Of a stretch of 64,000 nucleotides of DNA, positions 48,823 through 56,827 are shown one piece after another. The notes below the pieces were generated by a model. It had not been told where the DNA came from, ran no database searches, and was given only the letters and a program-made list of their open reading frames with translations. Numbering within the stretch: the stretch's first letter is position 1; each line of letters starts with the position of its first letter. Both the position numbers and the translations under genes were made by a program. This DNA is from Acidobacteriota bacterium (GTDB taxonomy: Bacteria > Acidobacteriota > Holophagae > Holophagales > Holophagaceae), in NCBI GenBank assembly GCA_016192145.1, contig JACPUT010000003.1, forward strand, positions 62,001 through 126,000, read 5' to 3'.

Positions 48823-49821
48823 CTACTCCGACTTGAGTGACCGGTTCATGAGCCGCTCCACGGCCGAGGCCGGGGAGTCGCCGTCCAACAGCCGGGCCAC
48901 GGCCTCCGTGATGGGAAGGTCCACCCCGGCTTCCTTGCCCAGATCCAGGGCGGCCCGGGTGGTGGGGACGCCTTCGGCCACTTGGCCACCCAGCGTGGCG
49001 ATGGCTTCATCCAGGGTCATGCCCTGGGCCAAGGCGGCGCCCAGGCGGCGGTTGCGGCTCTGGGGGCCCGTGGCGGTGAGCAGAAGATCGCCCATGCCGG
49101 CGAGGCCCATCACCGTCTCGGAGCGTCCGCCGCGGGCTTCCACGAGGCGGGCCATCTCGGCGAGACCCCGGGTGATGAGGGCGGCGCGGGCGTTGTGCCC
49201 GAGGCCCAGCTGCTCCACGAGACCCGCGGCGATGGCGAGCACGTTCTTCAAGGCCCCGCAGAGTTCGGCGCCCACCACATCCCGGCTGAGGTAGAGGCGC
49301 AGGCGCTCGGTGGCCAGGCGACGCTGGACTTCCATGGCCTGGAAATCCGTGATGGCGTCGGGCACCGCCAGCACCAGCGCCGCGGGCAGCCCCTTGGCCA
49401 CCTCATCCGCGAAGGTGGGGCCGGAGAGGGTGCCCACGGGCATCTCCAGCAGGGGGCCCAGGGCCTGGCTGACGGTCTGGTGAGTGTGGGTGACGAGCCC
49501 CTTGGAGCTGTGCAGCAGCAGGGCCGGACGTGTCTCGGCTTGGGCGATGAGATCCCGCCAGGCCCCGGCGCTGGCCTGGACGGGCAGGCAGGAGATCCAC
49601 ACGGGAGCGCCCAGCGCCTGCATCGGATCCTCCACCGGGTGGACGCCCCCCGTGAGCGGCACGCCGTTCAGGCGGGGATGCAGCCGGGTGGCCGCCATCT
49701 CGCGCATCTTCTCGGGGGTATGGCCCCAGAGCGCCACCCGGTTGCCCGCCCGGGCCCAGGCGCAGGCGAGGGCCGTGCCCCAGACGCCCGCCCCGAAGAT
49801 GCCGATCTCGAACTCAGCCAT
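48823..49821 (-). CDS. gpsA: Glycerol-3-phosphate dehydrogenase (NAD(P)+)
   Basis: Makes sn-glycerol 3-phosphate from DHAP for phospholipids. 332 residues: IGIFGAGVWGTALA, SSKGL, LSGPTFADEVAKGLPAA, catalytic Lys in CGALKNVLAIAAGL, and GLAGMGDLLLTATG. Its start lies 8 nt inside the end of plsY, so the two phospholipid genes are one transcript. Confidence 0.95.
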   Translation of the reverse strand: MAEFEIGIFGAGVWGTALACAWARAGNRVALWGHTPEKMREMAATRLHPRLNGVPLTGGVHPVEDPMQALGAPVWISCLPVQASAGAWRDLIAQAETRPALLLHSSKGLVTHTHQTVSQALGPLLEMPVGTLSGPTFADEVAKGLPAALVLAVPDAITDFQAMEVQRRLATERLRLYLSRDVVGAELCGALKNVLAIAAGLVEQLGLGHNARAALITRGLAEMARLVEARGGRSETVMGLAGMGDLLLTATGPQSRNRRLGAALAQGMTLDEAIATLGGQVAEGVPTTRAALDLGKEAGVDLPITEAVARLLDGDSPASAVERLMNRSLKSE

Positions 49822-50524
49822 GGGAGGCCTCTCCCTTCCTGGCGCCCCAGAGCGGGCTCTCGGTGCCGGCCAGGAGGCGGCGGATGTTCTCGTGGTGCTT
49901 GATCACCACGAGGCCCGCCAGGAGGGACCAGAGAACGATGACGGAGGCTTCGTGGGTGGGCCAGGTGAGGAGCGATCCGAAGCCCAGCTTCAGGGCGAAG
50001 GAGCCGCTGCTCACCTCCAGGGTGCGCTGGGGCTCCGGCAGGAGGGCCAGCATCACGGGCATGAGGGCGGAGCCCAGGATGCTCCCCAGGGAGACGTAGC
50101 GGGTGAGGGCCACGAGCACGAGGAACAGCACCATGCTCGGCATCACCATGAGCCAGTGGAAGGCCAGCGCCGCGCCGAGGGCCGTGGCCACGCCCTTGCC
50201 GCCCTGGAACTTCAGCCAGGGGGTGAAGACGTGACCGGCCGTGGCGGCCAGGGCCACGCCGGCGGTGCTGGCGGGATCCCAGCCCTGGGACTTGGCCAGG
50301 TAGACGGGCAGGAAGCCCTTGGCGATATCCAGGAGCAGCGTGACGATGCCCAGGGCCTTGCCGCCCACGCGGCTCACGTTGGTGGCGCCGATGTTGCCGC
50401 TGCCGTGCTCCCGCACATCCCCCTTCCCGGCCAACCGGACCAGCAGGAGGCCGAAGGGGATGCTTCCGCACAGGAAGGCACCCAGGCACCCGAGGGTGAG
50501 GAGCAGCGGATCAGGAGTGGACAT
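49814..50524 (-). CDS. plsY: Glycerol-3-phosphate acyltransferase
   Basis: Transfers acyl from acyl-phosphate to glycerol 3-phosphate. 236 residues, about five membrane helices; motifs GSGNIGATNVSR, FQGGKGVAT and the late ESPLW. Longer than most PlsY because of an inserted loop (EPQRTLEVSSGSFALKLG). TAAACT-N6-ATG ahead and no Shine-Dalgarno. Confidence 0.93.
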   Translation of the reverse strand: MSTPDPLLLTLGCLGAFLCGSIPFGLLLVRLAGKGDVREHGSGNIGATNVSRVGGKALGIVTLLLDIAKGFLPVYLAKSQGWDPASTAGVALAATAGHVFTPWLKFQGGKGVATALGAALAFHWLMVMPSMVLFLVLVALTRYVSLGSILGSALMPVMLALLPEPQRTLEVSSGSFALKLGFGSLLTWPTHEASVIVLWSLLAGLVVIKHHENIRRLLAGTESPLWGARKGEASHG

Positions 50525-50530
50525 GGTCCC

Positions 50531-50536
50531 AGTTTA
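50531..50536 (-). promoter_or_regulatory. -10-like TAAACT six bases before plsY
   Basis: Minus strand TAAACT, GGGACC, ATG. It drives plsY-gpsA with no room for an untranslated leader. Confidence 0.5.
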
Positions 50537-50550
50537 GCAGTGGGGGCCCT

Positions 50551-50583
50551 TCTCAAAAGGCCGCTTCCAGCGGCCTTTTGAGA
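50551..50583 (-). terminator. 14-bp hairpin after cinA
   Basis: TCTCAAAAGGCCGC (50551-50564) pairs perfectly with 50570-50583 around TTCCA. It is 25 nt after the cinA stop on the minus strand. The run of T (CTTTTGAGA) is in the stem. Confidence 0.65.
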
Positions 50584-50608
50584 TATGGACATGCATGGGA
50601 AAAGGGCG

Positions 50609-51835
50609 TCAGAGCAGCGAGCGACGGAGCAGATCCAGGGCCCAGGCGGCCCCCCGCAGCTGGATATCCGCCCGCTCGCCGGGGATGCTGAAGCGCCGGA
50701 GCTCTGTGGTGTCCGGCCCCGAGAGGGCGATGATGCAGTCCCCCACGGAGGTGGCGCCCTGGGGATCCAGATCCGGCCCGGCGTTGCCGGTCACGGCCAG
50801 CCCCCAGGTGGTGGCCAGCTTCTGCCGGATCCCCTCGGCCATGGCCTCCGTCACGGGCTCGCTCACGGTGCCGTGGGCGGCGATGAGACCCGCGTCCACT
50901 CCCGCCAAGGCCTCCTTCGCAGCCGCCGTGTAGGCCACCGCCCCGCCGCGGAAGACGCGGGATGCCCCCGGCACCGAGGTGAGCTTCGCGCTGAGCAGCC
51001 CGCCGGGCATGCTCTCGGCCAGGGCCAGGGTCTCGTCGCGGGCCTGCAGGAGGCGCAGCACCTCGTCCTCCAGGTTTGAATCGCCCACGCAGACGAGGTC
51101 CGGTCCCAGCAGGTCCCGAAGCTCCGCCTCCGCGGAGGCCAGGGCCGCGGGATCCGGGTGGCGCGCCTGCAACTCCACCTGCACGATGCCGGCGAGGATC
51201 GTCCAATCCAGGTGCGCGTGGCGCTCCCGAAGGTCCCTGGTGCGCTCATCCAAGGTGCTTTCGGGTACGCCCCCCACCACCACCCGCAGCGTGTGCAGGG
51301 TGGCTCCGGCCCGGGCCGCCAGGCGGGGCTCCACCTGATCCAGCCACATGCGTTTCATCTCGCGGGGCACGCCCGGCATCATCACCACGGTGCAGCGCCC
51401 CTTGCCCGCGGGCGCCTCCCACCAGATGCCCGGCGCCGTGCCCAGGGGATTGCGCACGGCCTCGGCCCCTTCGGGAATGAGGATCTGCTTGAGGTTGTTC
51501 GCACTGGGCACCCGGTTCCGCGACGCGTAGAAGGCCATGAGATCGGCCTTGCACGCGGCGTCTTCATGGAGGGGCGCGCTCGCGATCTCAGCCAGCACCT
51601 CCTTGGTGAAGTCGTCGAAGGTCGGCCCCAGGCCCCCCGTGGTGAGCACGAGATCCGAGCGATCCAGCGCTTCGCGGAACAGGTCGGCCAAGTCCTGGCG
51701 GTCGTCCCCCACGCAGGTCTTCCGGTGGAAGGCCAGCCCCAGGCGGGCCAGGCGCTGGGCCAACCACACGGAGTTCGTGTCCACCCGCTCCGTGGCGAGG
51801 AGCTCCGTACCTACGGCGATGCATTCGATGCGCAT
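50609..51835 (-). CDS. cinA: CinA family protein with altered deamidase motif
   Basis: 408 residues. N-terminal MoCF-like domain (IAVGTELL, GGLGPTFDDFTKEVL, PGVPREMKRMW) associated with ADP-ribose pyrophosphatase activity; C-terminal PncC-like domain for NMN deamidation (GGAVAYTAAAKEALAGV, AVTGNAGPD). In the second domain the usual ESCTGG reads ESMPGG, so the residue used for catalysis may be missing. TATCCT-N5-ATG ahead; no ribosome site. Confidence 0.9.
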   Translation of the reverse strand: MRIECIAVGTELLATERVDTNSVWLAQRLARLGLAFHRKTCVGDDRQDLADLFREALDRSDLVLTTGGLGPTFDDFTKEVLAEIASAPLHEDAACKADLMAFYASRNRVPSANNLKQILIPEGAEAVRNPLGTAPGIWWEAPAGKGRCTVVMMPGVPREMKRMWLDQVEPRLAARAGATLHTLRVVVGGVPESTLDERTRDLRERHAHLDWTILAGIVQVELQARHPDPAALASAEAELRDLLGPDLVCVGDSNLEDEVLRLLQARDETLALAESMPGGLLSAKLTSVPGASRVFRGGAVAYTAAAKEALAGVDAGLIAAHGTVSEPVTEAMAEGIRQKLATTWGLAVTGNAGPDLDPQGATSVGDCIIALSGPDTTELRRFSIPGERADIQLRGAAWALDLLRRSLL

Positions 51836-51840
51836 GCCCC

Positions 51841-51858
51841 AGGATAAGCTGGCACGCT
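51841..51858. promoter_or_regulatory. Shared divergent -10 sequences of cinA and the small protein
   Basis: AGGATAAGCT reads TATCCT on the minus strand (5 nt from the cinA ATG) and TAAGCT on the plus strand (14 nt from the ATG at 51865). CACGCT at 51853-51858 is 6 nt from that ATG. The two start codons are only 29 bp apart, so the polymerases must compete for the same bases. Confidence 0.5.
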
Positions 51859-51864
51859 GGTGCC

Positions 51865-52158
51865 ATGATCCACGACCTTGACGATCTGCAGCTGACCTCG
51901 GAAGACGACGAATTCCTGGAGGAACTCGGTCGCCGCACCCTCTCCGAGGGCCCGTGGACCACGGTGGCCTTCCTCGTGCGCAGCCGCAAGGATCCCGAAG
52001 GCCCCTGGGAGGGGCCCTTCCTCTGGCTGCACCGCTACCAGAAGGTGGCCCAGGGGTGGAAGCTCGTGAGCCGCTTTCGCACCACGGATCTCCAGCAATT
52101 GAACCGGTTGAAGGCCTCCTTGGAGGCCTGGTCCGATCACATCAATGAAGTCAGGTAG
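51865..52158 (+). CDS. Small acidic protein of unknown function
   Basis: 97 residues; N-terminus rich in Asp/Glu (IHDLDDLQLTSEDDEFLEELG), then a strand-turn-strand region (WTTVAFLVRSRK, GPFLWLHRYQKVAQGWKLVSRFRTT) and a final helix (LQQLNRLKASLEAWSDHI). Cytoplasmic. No family that I recognise. Its end overlaps the convergent DinB gene by 22 nt. Confidence 0.7.
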   Translation: MIHDLDDLQLTSEDDEFLEELGRRTLSEGPWTTVAFLVRSRKDPEGPWEGPFLWLHRYQKVAQGWKLVSRFRTTDLQQLNRLKASLEAWSDHINEVR

Positions 52159-52667
52159 CGTTCGCGGATCACGGCGAGGTGATGGGCCGCGTGACCCGCG
52201 CAGAAGTAGGGGAAGCCGCAGGCCTTGATCTGGACGGAATTGGCGTTGCCGATGCGGGTCCACGCTTCTTCCGTCATGCCCTCGAAGAGGCTCAGATTGG
52301 CCTGCCGGGCATGGATGAAGTCGGCCAGCAGGTCCTTCAGGGGCCGCGCGTCGAAGCGGGCGGCGGCCACGTAGGCATCCTCATCGAAGCCCGGCAGCGG
52401 CTTCTGCTCGCCCCGGCCCACGCACATGGCCCGATAGCCGAACACCCGTTCCGCGTCGGCGAGGTGACCCAGGAGCTCCTTGAGGCTCCATTTGCCTTCC
52501 GCGTAGCGGTGGAGCCCCTGGGCCTCGCTCAGCGGGCCGAAGATCCCCCGTACCTCGTCCAACTGGGCCTCCAGCATGAATCGCACATCCACGCCCTCCG
52601 GCACCGCGTTCACGTAGGGCGCGTAGAAGGGGGCGTAGTCGAAGGCGGTGGGGCGTGGAATGGCCAT
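52137..52667 (-). CDS. DinB-family (DinB_2) metal-binding protein
   Basis: 176 residues, a four-helix bundle with the His metal ligands in LLGHLADAE and in GHAAHHLAVIRERYL near the C-terminus. DinB-like proteins include thiol-S-transferases that use bacillithiol or mycothiol, which would fit the bshC-bshB1 genes 6 kb away, but this link is inference. GGAG lies 5 nt before the ATG. Confidence 0.87.
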   Translation of the reverse strand: MAIPRPTAFDYAPFYAPYVNAVPEGVDVRFMLEAQLDEVRGIFGPLSEAQGLHRYAEGKWSLKELLGHLADAERVFGYRAMCVGRGEQKPLPGFDEDAYVAAARFDARPLKDLLADFIHARQANLSLFEGMTEEAWTRIGNANSVQIKACGFPYFCAGHAAHHLAVIRERYLTSLM

Positions 52668-52712
52668 GGGGGCTCCGAAACAGGGGATGGGGTTGGGTCC
52701 TTAGGTGCTTTT

Positions 52713-52818
52713 GTCCTTAGTCCTTAGTCCTTAGTCCTTGGCTGACGACGATCCAGCGGGACATGGAAGCAAGGGTGGGTCGTGGGCTGCCAAGGACCAA
52801 GGACCAAGGACCAAGGAC
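52713..52818. repeat. Inverted repeat built from tandem GTCCTTA words
   Basis: Left arm 52713-52741 holds four 7-nt words GTCCTTA(G); right arm 52790-52818 holds four words CCAAGGA. They pair over 29 nt except for three A/C mismatches, around a 48-nt centre. GCTTTT lies just before the left arm. The right arm ends one base before the pyk stop codon, so the transcript of pyk would fold it directly. Confidence 0.85.
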
Positions 52819-52819
52819 T

Positions 52820-54244
52820 TCAGAAGGTCATGACCTTCATGGTGTTCGTGGTGCCCGTCTTCCAGAGGGGCAGGCCCATGGTCATCACCACGCGATCCAT
52901 GGCCATGAGCTCATGTTTGGCGAGCAGCAGTTCGCGCACCACCTCCACCATCTCATCCGTGCTCTGCACCCGGGGAATGAGCATGGGCGTCACCCCCCGC
53001 AGCAGGCCCATGCGGCGGGCGGTGATGGGATCGGTGGTGGCGCCCAGCACCGGCGTTCGACCCGCCAGGCGGCTCACCATCCGGGCCGTTCCACCCCCTT
53101 CGGTGAAGGCCACGAGCCAGCGGGCGTTGATCTCCTCGGCGGTGCGGCAGGCGGCGAAGGCCACGGAGATGTCCGTGCGGCCCAGCACCGACTCCGGCAG
53201 ATCCTCCATGAGGGGGCGCACGCGCTGCTTGTGGTTGGCGTCGGCCTCGGCGGCGATGCGGGCCAGCCACTGCACCGCCTCCACGGGGTAGGAGCCCGAG
53301 GCGCTCTCGGCGCTGAGCATCACGGCATCGGTGCCATCCCAGATGGCGTTGGCCACGTCGCTGGCCTCGGCCCGGGTGGGTTGGGGGTGGTCGATCATGC
53401 TCTCCAACATCTGGGTGGCGGTGATGACGGGCTTCAGGGACCGGCGGGCCGCCTTGATGATCTGCTTCTGGAGCCCGGGAACGCGCTCCACGCCCAGTTC
53501 CACGCCCAGATCGCCGCGGGCCACCATGACGCCCCAGCTCACGTCCAGGATTTCCTCCAGGTGGGCCAAGGCCGAAGGATGCTCGATTTTGGCGATGACG
53601 GGCTGGCTGCCCCCCAGATGCTGGATGATGGCCTGGAGCTGCTGCACGTCGCTGGCCTTGCGCACGAAGCTCTGGGCGAAGAGGTCGACGCCGTGCTCCA
53701 CGCCCCAGCGGATGTCCACGTGGTCCTTCTCCGTGAGGGGATCCATGCGCAGGTTGATGCCGATGGGATGGATGCCCTTGCGGGCCTTGAGCAGGCCGCC
53801 GCGGGTCACCTTCACCCGCACCTTCTCCGGGGCCTTGGCGATGATCTCCACCTCCAGGGCCCCGTCATCCAGGAGCCAGCGCTGGCCCATCTCGGCCGCC
53901 TCGAAGAGCTCCGGATGGGGAAGCGGCGCGAGCCAGGCCATGCCCGAGGTGGGCGGCGTCGTCCCTTCCGGGAAGAAAACCCCCTCGCTGCCCTCCGAGA
54001 GTTCCAAGGGCATCTCCAGCTTGCCCACCCGCCACTTGGGGCCCTGGAGGTCGAGGAAGACGGGAATCACCCGACCCAGTTCCTCGCTGAGGGCTCGAAC
54101 CTGGCGCAGGCCTTCGGCCCGGCCCTCCAGATCTCCATGGCTCGCGTTGAGACGCACCGAGTCGGCTTCCTTGAGCGCCTCCCGAAGTTTGTCGCCATCC
54201 AAGAGGGCGGGACCCAAGGTCATTACGAGCTTCGTCTTGCGCAT
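52820..54244 (-). CDS. pyk: Pyruvate kinase
   Basis: 474 residues. TIM-barrel core with LNASHG (Phe of the usual LNFSHG replaced by Ala), catalytic Lys in VIAKIEHPSAL, MVARGDLGVEL, KPVITATQMLESMI (with the metal/phosphate site), and the C-terminal regulatory domain (VAFTEGGGTARMVSRLAGRTPVL). It transfers phosphate from PEP to ADP. ATG at 54242-54244 with AAGGGG ahead; the frame extends 15 codons upstream without support. Confidence 0.94.
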   Translation of the reverse strand: MRKTKLVMTLGPALLDGDKLREALKEADSVRLNASHGDLEGRAEGLRQVRALSEELGRVIPVFLDLQGPKWRVGKLEMPLELSEGSEGVFFPEGTTPPTSGMAWLAPLPHPELFEAAEMGQRWLLDDGALEVEIIAKAPEKVRVKVTRGGLLKARKGIHPIGINLRMDPLTEKDHVDIRWGVEHGVDLFAQSFVRKASDVQQLQAIIQHLGGSQPVIAKIEHPSALAHLEEILDVSWGVMVARGDLGVELGVERVPGLQKQIIKAARRSLKPVITATQMLESMIDHPQPTRAEASDVANAIWDGTDAVMLSAESASGSYPVEAVQWLARIAAEADANHKQRVRPLMEDLPESVLGRTDISVAFAACRTAEEINARWLVAFTEGGGTARMVSRLAGRTPVLGATTDPITARRMGLLRGVTPMLIPRVQSTDEMVEVVRELLLAKHELMAMDRVVMTMGLPLWKTGTTNTMKVMTF

Positions 54245-54269
54245 GATTGCCCCTTCGCGATGCACAGGG

Positions 54270-54290
54270 TTATCCACAGAGTTTTCCACA
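54270..54290 (+). promoter_or_regulatory. Two DnaA-box-like sites between pyk and the Fis-like gene
   Basis: TTATCCACA (54270-54278) and TTTTCCACA (54282-54290), 3 nt apart, same orientation. The first matches the DnaA-box consensus exactly. They lie in the divergent pyk/Fis-like gap, 26 nt before pyk. No dnaA or dnaN is near, so this is not the origin. Confidence 0.4.
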
Positions 54291-54322
54291 GAGTCCGGCG
54301 CAATCCCATATTTTTTGGGCCT

Positions 54323-54350
54323 TTGCGAAGGTTGATGCGGGTGTTACATT
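54323..54350 (+). promoter_or_regulatory. Promoter of the Fis-like gene
   Basis: TTGCGA (54323-54328), 16 nt, TACATT (54345-54350); a leader of about 24 nt carries GGAG before the ATG at 54381. This is one of the few places where both hexamers look reasonable. Confidence 0.55.
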
Positions 54351-54380
54351 CTCGGTTCCCCCGTTCGTTGGAGTCACCTC

Positions 54381-54605
54381 ATGCGTGAGAAGCTGCGAAA
54401 CCTCGTGGCCGAAATGGTGCGTTGCGGAATCCCCCTCGACATGGCCAAGCGGGAGTTCGAGCGCGTCTACCTGGAGGAGGTCCTGGCCTCCTTCGATGGC
54501 AATCAGAGCGCCGCCGCCCGGGAGCTGGGCATCCATCGCAACACCCTCAGCCGCAAGCTGGAGGAACCCGTGCCCCAGCGCCGGCAGGCGACCCTGGCCT
54601 CCTGA
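54381..54605 (+). CDS. Fis-family helix-turn-helix protein, very short
   Basis: 74 residues. The C-terminal half is the Fis/NtrC-type helix-turn-helix: REFERVYLEEVLASFDGNQSAAARELGIHRNTLSRKL, where AAARELGIHRNTL is the recognition unit. The N-terminal half is a short helix pair for dimerisation. It lacks the long beta arm of E. coli Fis. It may bind DNA as a dimer or be a fragment of the activator family that has become free-standing. GGAG precedes the ATG; terminator just after. Confidence 0.8.
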   Translation: MREKLRNLVAEMVRCGIPLDMAKREFERVYLEEVLASFDGNQSAAARELGIHRNTLSRKLEEPVPQRRQATLAS

Positions 54606-54626
54606 GCCCCCCCTGAGCCCAGGTCA

Positions 54627-54650
54627 AGGCGCCCCCGGGCGCCTTTTCAT
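54627..54650 (+). terminator. Rho-independent terminator after the Fis-like gene
   Basis: AAGGCGC pairs with GCGCCTT across a C/G loop, followed by TTTTCATTTT. It is 21 nt past the stop. Confidence 0.8.
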
Positions 54651-54731
54651 TTTGGGCTCAAACCCGGGAAATTCGGTCAAGACTCAGGACTTGGCGCCTC
54701 GGACTCGTTACAAAGGAAGCAGGGAGTCTCC

Positions 54732-55739
54732 ATGCGCAAGGTGGCCATCAACGGACTGGGACGGATCGGGCGCCTGGTGCTGCGGCACCTGATGGAGGTG
54801 CCGCACGTGCAGGTGGTGGCGGTGAATGACCTCACGGATGCCCCCACCCTCGCCCACCTGATGCAGTACGACAGCATCCATGGCCGCGCGCCCTTCCCCG
54901 TGGCGGCCGACGGGAACTACCTCGTTCTCGGGGGGCGCCGCATCCGCGTTTACAAGGAGAAGGACGCCCAGCTCATCCCCTTTGGCGCCGTGGGCGCGGA
55001 GGTGGTTCTGGAATGCACCGGCTACTACACCCGCAAAGCCAGGGCCTGCGTGCACCTGCAGGGCTCCGTGAAGCAGGTCATCATCAGCGCCCCCGCCGAT
55101 GGGGCCGACCTCACCGTGGTCATGGGCGTCAACGAGAGCGCCGTGGACCCCGCCACCCAGACCGTGCTCTCCAACGCCAGCTGCACCACCAACTGCCTGG
55201 CCCCCATGGTGCAGGTCCTGGATCAGGCCTTCGGCCTCGACTACGGCTTCATGACCACCATCCACAGCTACACCAACGACCAGCGCATCCTCGACCTGCC
55301 CCACCAGGATCTGCGCCGCGCCCGGGCCGCCGCCCTGAGCATGATCCCCACCAGCACCGGCGCCGCCAAGGCGATCTCCCTCGTCCTGCCCCACCTGGAA
55401 GGGCGACTGGATGGCGTGGCCGTGCGCGTGCCCACCCCCGACGGCAGCCTCACGGATCTGACGGCCACCCTGAAACGGGACGCCACGCTGGAAGAAGTCC
55501 ACGCCGCCTTCCGCAGGGCCCATCAAGAAGGCCCCCTGGCCCCCTATCTGAATTACCTGGAAGCGGAGCTCGTGAGCTCCGATATCGTGGGAACTGCCGC
55601 CTCCTGCAGCTATGATCCCTACCTCACCCGAATGCTCGGCCCCCGCATGGTCAAGGTGTTCGGCTGGTACGACAACGAGTTCGGCTATAGCGCCCGGTTG
55701 AAGGACCTCACCCTTCACGTCCTGTCAAAGCTGGCCTGA
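54732..55739 (+). CDS. gap: Glyceraldehyde-3-phosphate dehydrogenase (type I), canonical
   Basis: 335 residues: INGLGRIGRLVLR with the NAD-specific Asp in AVNDLTD, catalytic Cys151 in NASCTTNCLAPM, IPTSTGAAKAISLVLP, and the end KVFGWYDNEFGYSARL. The glycolytic enzyme. GGGAG precedes the ATG. A second GAPDH starts 30 bp after its stop. Confidence 0.94.
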   Translation: MRKVAINGLGRIGRLVLRHLMEVPHVQVVAVNDLTDAPTLAHLMQYDSIHGRAPFPVAADGNYLVLGGRRIRVYKEKDAQLIPFGAVGAEVVLECTGYYTRKARACVHLQGSVKQVIISAPADGADLTVVMGVNESAVDPATQTVLSNASCTTNCLAPMVQVLDQAFGLDYGFMTTIHSYTNDQRILDLPHQDLRRARAAALSMIPTSTGAAKAISLVLPHLEGRLDGVAVRVPTPDGSLTDLTATLKRDATLEEVHAAFRRAHQEGPLAPYLNYLEAELVSSDIVGTAASCSYDPYLTRMLGPRMVKVFGWYDNEFGYSARLKDLTLHVLSKLA

Positions 55740-55757
55740 GTCACGATCCACTTGCCC

Positions 55758-55763
55758 TAAGCT
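55758..55763 (+). promoter_or_regulatory. -10-like TAAGCT six bases before the second GAPDH gene
   Basis: TAAGCT, CGAAGG, ATG at 55770. The GAAGG is too close to the ATG to serve as ribosome site. It would separate expression of the second gene from the first. Confidence 0.5.
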
Positions 55764-55769
55764 CGAAGG

Positions 55770-56786
55770 ATGATCGGGATCAACGGCCTCGGCCGCATCG
55801 GCCGCCTGCTGCTCCGCCGCCTGGCGGGGTCGACGCCCCATGCGCTGGTGGCCTTGAATGACCCAGCCCCCTTGGACACCCTCGTCCATCTGCTTCGCTT
55901 CGATTCCGTCCATGGCCCGAGTCCCGTTTCCGTCGCGGGCCGCCGCGTGGGTGGCCAGGATTGGCTCCGCATCGGCGCAGTGGATCTGCCCCTGCACCAC
56001 GCCACGGATCCCGGATCGATCCCCTGGGCGGGGGTCAACATCGCCGTGGAAGCCAGCGGCCGCTTCACCCGACGGGAGGAGGCCGCCCGGCACCTGCGGG
56101 GAGACGTCAGCCACGTCATCATCAGCGCCCCCAGCCCCGACCCCGATCTCACCGTCATCGCCCCCGTGAATGGAGCCGAACTCGATCTGACCCGGCATCA
56201 CGTCCTCAGCAACGGCAGCTGCACCGCCCACGCCACGGCCCCCATGCTGGAGGTGCTGAATCAGGCCTTCGGGGTGGAGGCGGGGGGCATGAGCACCGTC
56301 CATGTGGTCACCAACGATCAGCGTCTGCTGGATCTCCCCCACAAGGACCTCCGCCGGGCCCGGGCCGCCTTCCAGAGCATCATCCCCACCACCTCCTCCG
56401 CCTTCGGGGCCCTGCGCCAGGCCCAGCCCTGGTTGCCGGAGGGCTTCGCGGGGTTCGCCATCCGGGTGCCCACCCTCAGCGTCAACCTCGTGGACGTCAC
56501 CGCCACCCTGAGGCGCCCCGCCACCGTGGATTCCCTGAACGCCTCATTCCGAGAGGCCGCCGAGGAGCGGTTCACGGGGATCCTCGGCATCGCCCACGAT
56601 CATGCCGTCAGCAGTGATTTCACGGACCGCAGCGAGAGCGTGCTCATGGATCTGGATCTCACCCGCATGCTGGGGGAACGTTTCGTGAAGGTCTTCGGCT
56701 GGCATGACAATGAAACGGGCTACGCCGCGCGGCTGGAGGATCTGGTGCTCACACTCCACCAACTTCGGGGCAAACCAAATTCCTGA
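55770..56786 (+). CDS. GAPDH-like paralogue with altered active-site neighbours
   Basis: 338 residues, full length. Cys151 is kept but its surroundings read NGSCTAHATAPM instead of NASCTTNCLAPM, so the second, conserved Cys of SCTTNC is replaced by Ala and the following Asn by His. NAD motif GINGLGRIGRLLLR and Asp in LNDPAP are kept; so is KVFGWHDNETGYAARL. It could be an anabolic GAPDH, an erythrose-4-phosphate dehydrogenase or a moonlighting enzyme. About half of the residues differ from its neighbour, so the duplication is old. Confidence 0.85.
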   Translation: MIGINGLGRIGRLLLRRLAGSTPHALVALNDPAPLDTLVHLLRFDSVHGPSPVSVAGRRVGGQDWLRIGAVDLPLHHATDPGSIPWAGVNIAVEASGRFTRREEAARHLRGDVSHVIISAPSPDPDLTVIAPVNGAELDLTRHHVLSNGSCTAHATAPMLEVLNQAFGVEAGGMSTVHVVTNDQRLLDLPHKDLRRARAAFQSIIPTTSSAFGALRQAQPWLPEGFAGFAIRVPTLSVNLVDVTATLRRPATVDSLNASFREAAEERFTGILGIAHDHAVSSDFTDRSESVLMDLDLTRMLGERFVKVFGWHDNETGYAARLEDLVLTLHQLRGKPNS

Positions 56787-56827
56787 AGCCCCGTAGACGA
56801 AGCAGTCCCCCCTTCGGAGAACCGGCC

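Noticed and set aside
54270-54290. Replication origin suggested by DnaA boxes
   Set aside because: Only two boxes, no dnaA/dnaN/gyr genes, no AT-rich unwinding region of usual size.
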